Translations under genes and position numbers: made by a program | In this document: piece after piece, positions 8,450-11,219 of the stretch | Position numbering within the stretch: the stretch's first letter is position 1 | Layout: every line of letters begins with the position of its first letter | Notes under the pieces: model-generated | The model's input: only the letters and a program-made list of their open reading frames with translations | Told to the model about the DNA's origin: nothing | Database searches by the model: none | From: Dictyocoela muelleri | Lineage: Eukaryota > Microsporidia | Direction of reading: 5' to 3' | Assembly (NCBI GenBank): GCA_016256075.1 | Contig: SDVU01000710.1 | Coordinates: 1 to 11,219 of the forward strand | Length of the DNA stretch: 11,219 bases

Positions 8450-8615
8450 GAAACCCCTCTAAAATAAGGTTTTTAATTGTACCCAAAAATAAAATATTAC
8501 AATGTTTTACATAAAGTATACATCTTTTATTTTTAAAGCCCTTATAAATAACAGAGTTTTACCTAAAAAAAGGTGTCCCTTTAGTCGAGGTTTTCCTTTA
8601 ATAGAGGCTGCACTG
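8450..8615. repeat. Right terminal region of Tigger-2
   Basis: Read inward from 8615: CAGTGCAGCCTCTATTAAAG, then CCTCGACTAAAGG, CTCTGTTATTTATAAGG and, inverted, CCTTATTTTAGAGG. These iterate the same motif seen at the left end. Confidence 0.75.
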
Positions 8616-8617
8616 TA
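8616..8617. repeat. TA target-site duplication, right of Tigger-2
   Basis: TA directly follows the CACTG right end, matching 6654-6655. Because the next two bases are also TA, the register is clear only by comparison with the left end. Confidence 0.75.
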
Positions 8618-8726
8618 TACTAAAAATTTATATATATTTTTTTCTATACATATTTTAGAGATCAGTTTTAAATAAATTTATGAACCTTCTTAAATATAAA
8701 TGGTTCAAAAATATGTATAAAAAACG

Positions 8727-8747
8727 ATATATATATATATATATATA
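8727..8747. repeat. (AT)n microsatellite
   Basis: About ten uninterrupted AT dinucleotides lie inside the interior of the foldback element. Confidence 0.95.
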
Positions 8748-8769
8748 ATTTTATTATACTTTAACATTT

Positions 8770-8918
8770 CCATATTTAGTAATTTTCTTAAATTTTAAGC
8801 TATTGTATCTAGGTAACATTAAAATTGAATATTGTTGTTAAAAATTAGACAATGCTATAAATTTTTATAAAAAAATCGCGGATAGTTCTCGAGCCGAGCT
8901 CGAGCCGAGCTCGCGCTG
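8770..8918. repeat. Right arm of the foldback/MITE-like element
   Basis: Inverted counterpart of 6496-6645. Its tip contains two exact head-to-tail copies of the 11-mer CGAGCCGAGCT (8890-8911) followed by CGCGCTG. These copies are not present in the left arm, so the tips have evolved or expanded independently. Confidence 0.7.
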
Positions 8919-8944
8919 CGTTCAAGGCGTGTTCATTTCTGCCT

Positions 8945-9780
8945 TGGGTTATTGTTTAAAGTGCCTCATAGGGGGTTTTGAGTAATATAGTTATTTCAAA
9001 AAGACCTATAGGGGTTGTATGGTAATCCGAGCATTTTTTTAGTGACCCATATGATTTTCGGCCTACCTGGGAATTTTTTTAAAGTTCCATTAAGGGTTAT
9101 TGATCAATATAGGCCTTTATTTAAAGTTAACATATGTGTTTTTGAAAAATATAGCCCTTTTAAACCCCCATAGGAGTTTTTGAACGATTAATGCAATTTT
9201 TAAAGCGCCATATAGAGGATGTTTGGGGAATTTGTTAATTTTTTAAAATATACTATAGGGGTTGTTGCAAAACCTATGCGATTTTTAAAGTGCTCTATAG
9301 GGGTTATTGACTAACCAAGGTTCTTTTGAGTGAACTGCATGGGTTTTTTATGAACTCATGCATTTTTTTCATGCCTTATAGGGGTTCATGATCAAGCTTG
9401 ATATTTTTTAGTGAAACTTTGTTGGTGAATTTATGCTTTTTTTTAAAGTGCATTATAGGAGTTGTTGGTAAATTTAGGCATTTTTTAAAGTCCCCTATAG
9501 GGAATTTTGGTAAATTTAGGCATTTTTTAAAGTCCCCTATAGGGAATTTTGGTAAAATTGGGTAATTTTATAAAGTGCTCTATATGGTTTTTTGTGGGAT
9601 TCTAGGTATTTTTTTAGTGCATTATAGTGGTTGTAGGGCAACTTGGGTGTTTTTAATGTTCTCTATAGAGGTTTTTGGGCAATTGGTTTTTTTAAACCGC
9701 CCTTTAGAGGTTGTTGGGCAATATAGGTGTTTTTTTAAAGTGCCCGTAAAGTTTGTTAAATTTGAAAGGGGTAAGTTTAG
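8945..9780. repeat. Satellite-like array of ~20 units of ~42 bp
   Basis: About twenty degenerate head-to-tail units can be followed by their core, AAAGTGCCCTATAGGGG-like, near positions 8958, 9000, 9041, 9080, 9122, 9160, 9200, 9244, 9287, 9328, 9370, 9409, 9446, 9487, 9529, 9571, 9615, 9655, 9694 and 9737. Each core is preceded by a T-run and followed by TTGTTGGTAAATTTAGGCA-like sequence. Two neighbouring units (9467-9508 and 9509-9550) are identical, giving an exact period of 42, so recent local duplication has occurred. The array is G/T-rich on the plus strand, unlike its surroundings. Because 42 is a multiple of three, short frames show a 14-residue periodicity, but stops occur throughout and no protein is claimed. 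Confidence 0.9.
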
Positions 9781-10084
9781 TTAATAAATAATCAAAATTT
9801 TTTTTTCTAAAAAATTTATTTAATATATAGTTTACATGCTGAACATGGCATACGTAAGGATGTCCGAAAGAAATGTATGGAACAAAAATGAATCTTTTTA
9901 AATAATTTTTTTATACTGAAATTTTTTTTTGCTGAGGGCGTTGAGCATACAGGTGAATATTTCCGGTATTTATAGTTTGAGTTTATATCAGAAATCATTT
10001 TTCTATGGAACATAAGTTTTTGATAAATTTTAAGTGTTAGAATGTTTTTTTGTGTTCATATTTAATGTGAAATTCAATTAAAAA
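9781..10084. other. AT-rich stretch, no feature supported
   Basis: I see no recognisable gene or repeat. It lies between the satellite and the retroelement fossil. A 65-codon minus-strand frame (9816-10013) matches no family known to me. Confidence 0.4.
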
Positions 10085-10655
10085 ACTTCTATCATTTATT
10101 TGAGGTTAGTTTTTATTTTTTTTATTTAACTTTTTATTGATTTTTTATTTTCCATTTTTCTAATGTCATCATTTCCCACATGCTAAATGGTCGCGTTATA
10201 GCTATTGCTGGTTTGTTATTCACCATATTTATCAACATAGATATTGCCCTTATTTCTTAAAATATTAATCACTGTGTAAGGCGTTTACTATATTTTTGGA
10301 ACGTTATACTTGTATTTTTATTCATAAATCTTTTAACTAACCTTATACCTTAGCCCGAAAACAGATTCTTTAATTTTTTAAACGTATTTTTCAAGTTTTT
10401 TCTAAGTTTTTTTTTGATTTTCTTATTCTTTTTTTTATAAATATTTTGCAAGTATCGAAACCGGGCTCGTCTAAAATCATTTACAGAGTATATAACCAAT
10501 TGTACTATCAATTGTTAGGTTAATTCTCATGTAAATTGCTTATTCAATATCGGCAAAAAACCTCTATAAATTGAAGAACAAACTTATTTCTTGATTTATT
10601 CTTTCCACTACTGCATTCACTGTTGGATTACAAAAAGCAGATTTTATATGAATGA
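10085..10655 (-). mobile_element. LTR-retroelement integrase fossil
   Basis: A broken remnant of the integrase part of an LTR retrotransposon polyprotein, probably Ty3-like, read on the minus strand. The clearest part is at the upper-coordinate end (about 10570-10655), where SAFCNPTVNAVVERINQEI has the layout of the end of the integrase catalytic core (the 'NPTxNxxxERxN' block with its Glu). The lower-coordinate part is more decayed and probably corresponds to the C-terminal integrase region. Several breaks are present and no flanking LTR was recognised, so only a fragment of an old copy remains. Confidence 0.6.
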
Positions 10656-10672
10656 TGGCGCTTTTCCGTATA

Positions 10673-10748
10673 CCGAAAAAAGGCTAATATGGCCATTTTT
10701 CGGGTTTTCTCCAAAAAATTTTGTGCCGAAAAATGGCCAAAAAATAGC
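10673..10748. repeat. Foldback just upstream of the MULE-2 transposase
   Basis: TGGCCATTTTTCGG (10690-10703) and CCGAAAAATGGCCA (10726-10739) are exact reverse complements around a 22-base loop. The pairing resumes further out as GGCTA (10682-10686) with TAGCC (10744-10748). A third related word, CCGAAAAAAGGC, sits at 10673-10684. By position this is probably the terminal or subterminal repeat of MULE-2, as in MULE-1, where the palindromic end lies about 50-80 bp before the transposase start. Confidence 0.8.
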
Positions 10749-10775
10749 CAACAAAAAATATTTTTTAAACCCTTA

Positions 10776-11219
10776 ATGGAGTACTCTACAACGCAAAGAG
10801 AAAGTATTATGCTGATCTTACAGGGATATTTATATGTGATTTCTTATCGTAACGGTAATAAGGTAAGGTGGAGATGTAAAAATAAATTCTGTAAAGGGTT
10901 TGTAACAATAGAAAATGATTCCCTGCCTGTACTTAAGGAAGGTGCTCATTCCTGTAGATCTGATGAGGGCAAAACAAACGCTATTCTTGCAAAAAAGAAA
11001 ATATTGGAACGCTGTAGATCAACAAATGAAGAGTTTACTTCTATATTTACTGCTGAATCAAGTAATTTAGCTACACATGATCTCACAGAGCTTACTTCAT
11101 TTGAAAATTTAAGAGATTATGGACGAAGAGTTAGAAATGAAAGAGACAACTATTTAAATATTCCACAGATTGATATTCCAATTACTTTACAGAGTACTTT
11201 AAATGGAGTGAAGTTTTTA
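10776..11219 (+). CDS. FLYWCH zinc finger-MULE transposase, intact N-terminal part
   Basis: A transposase of a Mutator-like element, open for 148 codons and cut by the window edge; the MULE catalytic core should follow. The start MEYSTTQRESIMLI is chosen because FLYWCH-MULE proteins of this type usually begin a few residues before a 'TTQR' block; a Met at 10689 in the same frame would translate through the foldback and is less likely. Residues 10-62 form the FLYWCH finger: GYLYVISYRNG, WRCKNKFCKGF (Cys34 and Cys39 as ligands) and GAHSC (His58 and Cys60; the last ligand is often His). Residues 65-148 are charged and lead towards the core (LRDYGRRVRNERDNYLNIPQ). No stops, balanced codon use and higher G+C than the flanks suggest a young, possibly active copy. 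It is not the same copy as MULE-1. Confidence 0.88.
   Translation, partial: MEYSTTQRESIMLILQGYLYVISYRNGNKVRWRCKNKFCKGFVTIENDSLPVLKEGAHSCRSDEGKTNAILAKKKILERCRSTNEEFTSIFTAESSNLATHDLTELTSFENLRDYGRRVRNERDNYLNIPQIDIPITLQSTLNGVKFL

Larger units (their letters stand above)
6656..8615. mobile_element. Tigger/pogo-like DNA transposon (Tigger-2), 1960 bp
   Basis: The left end reads CAGTCAAACCTCTGTTAAGG and the right end, read inward, CAGTGCAGCCTCTATTAAAG. These are terminal inverted repeats with the CAGT tip typical of pogo/Tigger, flanked on both sides by TA. The single gene is a minus-strand transposase relic (8206 to about 6850). A roughly 13-bp word, CCTCTRTTAAAGG, recurs in both orientations near both ends: 6664-6675, 6687-6700 and 6706-6718 on the left; 8456-8469, 8540-8556, 8578-8590 and 8595-8607 on the right. 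These are likely binding sites for the transposase HTH domains (inference). Both ends look complete, but the gene is broken, so the copy would need enzyme supplied by another copy to move. It inserted inside the foldback element. Confidence 0.9.
6496..8918. mobile_element. Foldback/MITE-like element with ~150-bp inverted arms, split by Tigger-2
   Basis: The sequence left of Tigger-2 (6496-6645) reappears as reverse complement to its right (about 8770-8918). The alignment runs from CAGCGC (6512-6517, and GCGCTG at 8913-8918) through AGAACT, TTTTATAA, TATAGCA, CTAA.TTTTAAC, AATATTC, ATTTTAA and ATTACTAA, with small gaps. Without the 1960-bp Tigger and one TA copy it would be roughly 460 bp with no gene: a non-autonomous inverted-repeat element. 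Its G+C-rich tips carry short iterations. The CAGCGC tip recalls hAT-type ends, but no 8-bp target duplication could be found, so the superfamily is open. Confidence 0.7.

Noticed and set aside
6490-8926. 8-bp hAT-type target duplication around the foldback element
   Set aside because: Sequences outside the CAGCGC tips do not match; the exact ends remain undefined.
9575-9784. 69-codon plus-strand frame with a 14-residue periodicity
   Set aside because: It is produced by the 42-bp tandem array. Stops occur in other units and no domain is recognisable.
9816-10013. 65-codon minus-strand frame
   Set aside because: No family features. It lies on the same strand as the nearby retroelement fossil, but I cannot support a link.
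10591-10776. 61-codon plus-strand frame
   Set aside because: It crosses the MULE-2 foldback and is antisense to the integrase fossil at its start; translation of the inverted repeat explains its length.
1-11219. tRNA, rRNA, CRISPR array or origin
   Set aside because: No cloverleaf, conserved rRNA block or spacer-separated repeats were seen. The regular arrays at 5750 and 8945 are contiguous tandem repeats without unique spacers.

Overview
This is a very AT-rich eukaryotic window that holds almost no host gene content and reads as a graveyard of nested transposable elements. The mix suggests a microsporidian genome: FLYWCH/MULE, Tigger-like pogo and Merlin (IS1016-type) transposases plus an LTR-element integrase fossil, no visible introns, and extreme AT content. 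That assignment is an inference from TE repertoire and composition; no rRNA, tRNA or recognisable housekeeping gene is present to confirm it.

Layout, left to right. Bases 1-690 hold a broken minus-strand coding relic I cannot name. Bases 802-1005 (minus) keep a zinc-ribbon fragment of a Merlin/ISXO2-type transposase. From 1284 a much-decayed Tigger/pogo transposase runs on the plus strand to about 2777. There it is split by a 1.63-kb MULE relic (2778-4407, FLYWCH-MULE transposase on the minus strand) whose two ends are each self-complementary. The Tigger C-terminus resumes at about 4408-4530, and about 80 bp of it is duplicated on both sides of the MULE. A second Merlin relic lies at about 4800-5572 (minus). 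Two short tandem arrays follow (about 16-bp and 22-bp units, 5640-5887).

Bases 6496-8918 form an older inverted-repeat (foldback/MITE-like) element with arms of about 150 bp. A 1960-bp Tigger/pogo element (6656-8615) with terminal inverted repeats, a TA target duplication and a minus-strand transposase relic inserted into it. Its DDD triad is still readable. Next to it is an 830-bp satellite of about twenty 42-bp units (8945-9780). Bases of about 10085-10655 (minus) carry a broken LTR-retroelement integrase fossil. The right edge is the only clean reading frame: an intact FLYWCH-MULE transposase N-terminus (10776 to the window end, continuing beyond it), with a strong foldback just upstream.

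The parts do not form a pathway. They form a stratigraphy: the oldest layers are Tigger-1, the Merlin relics and the foldback element; MULE-1 and Tigger-2 came later; MULE-2 is youngest and possibly active. The most unusual signals are the palindromic ends of the MULEs, the roughly 80-bp duplication flanking MULE-1, and the 42-bp satellite.
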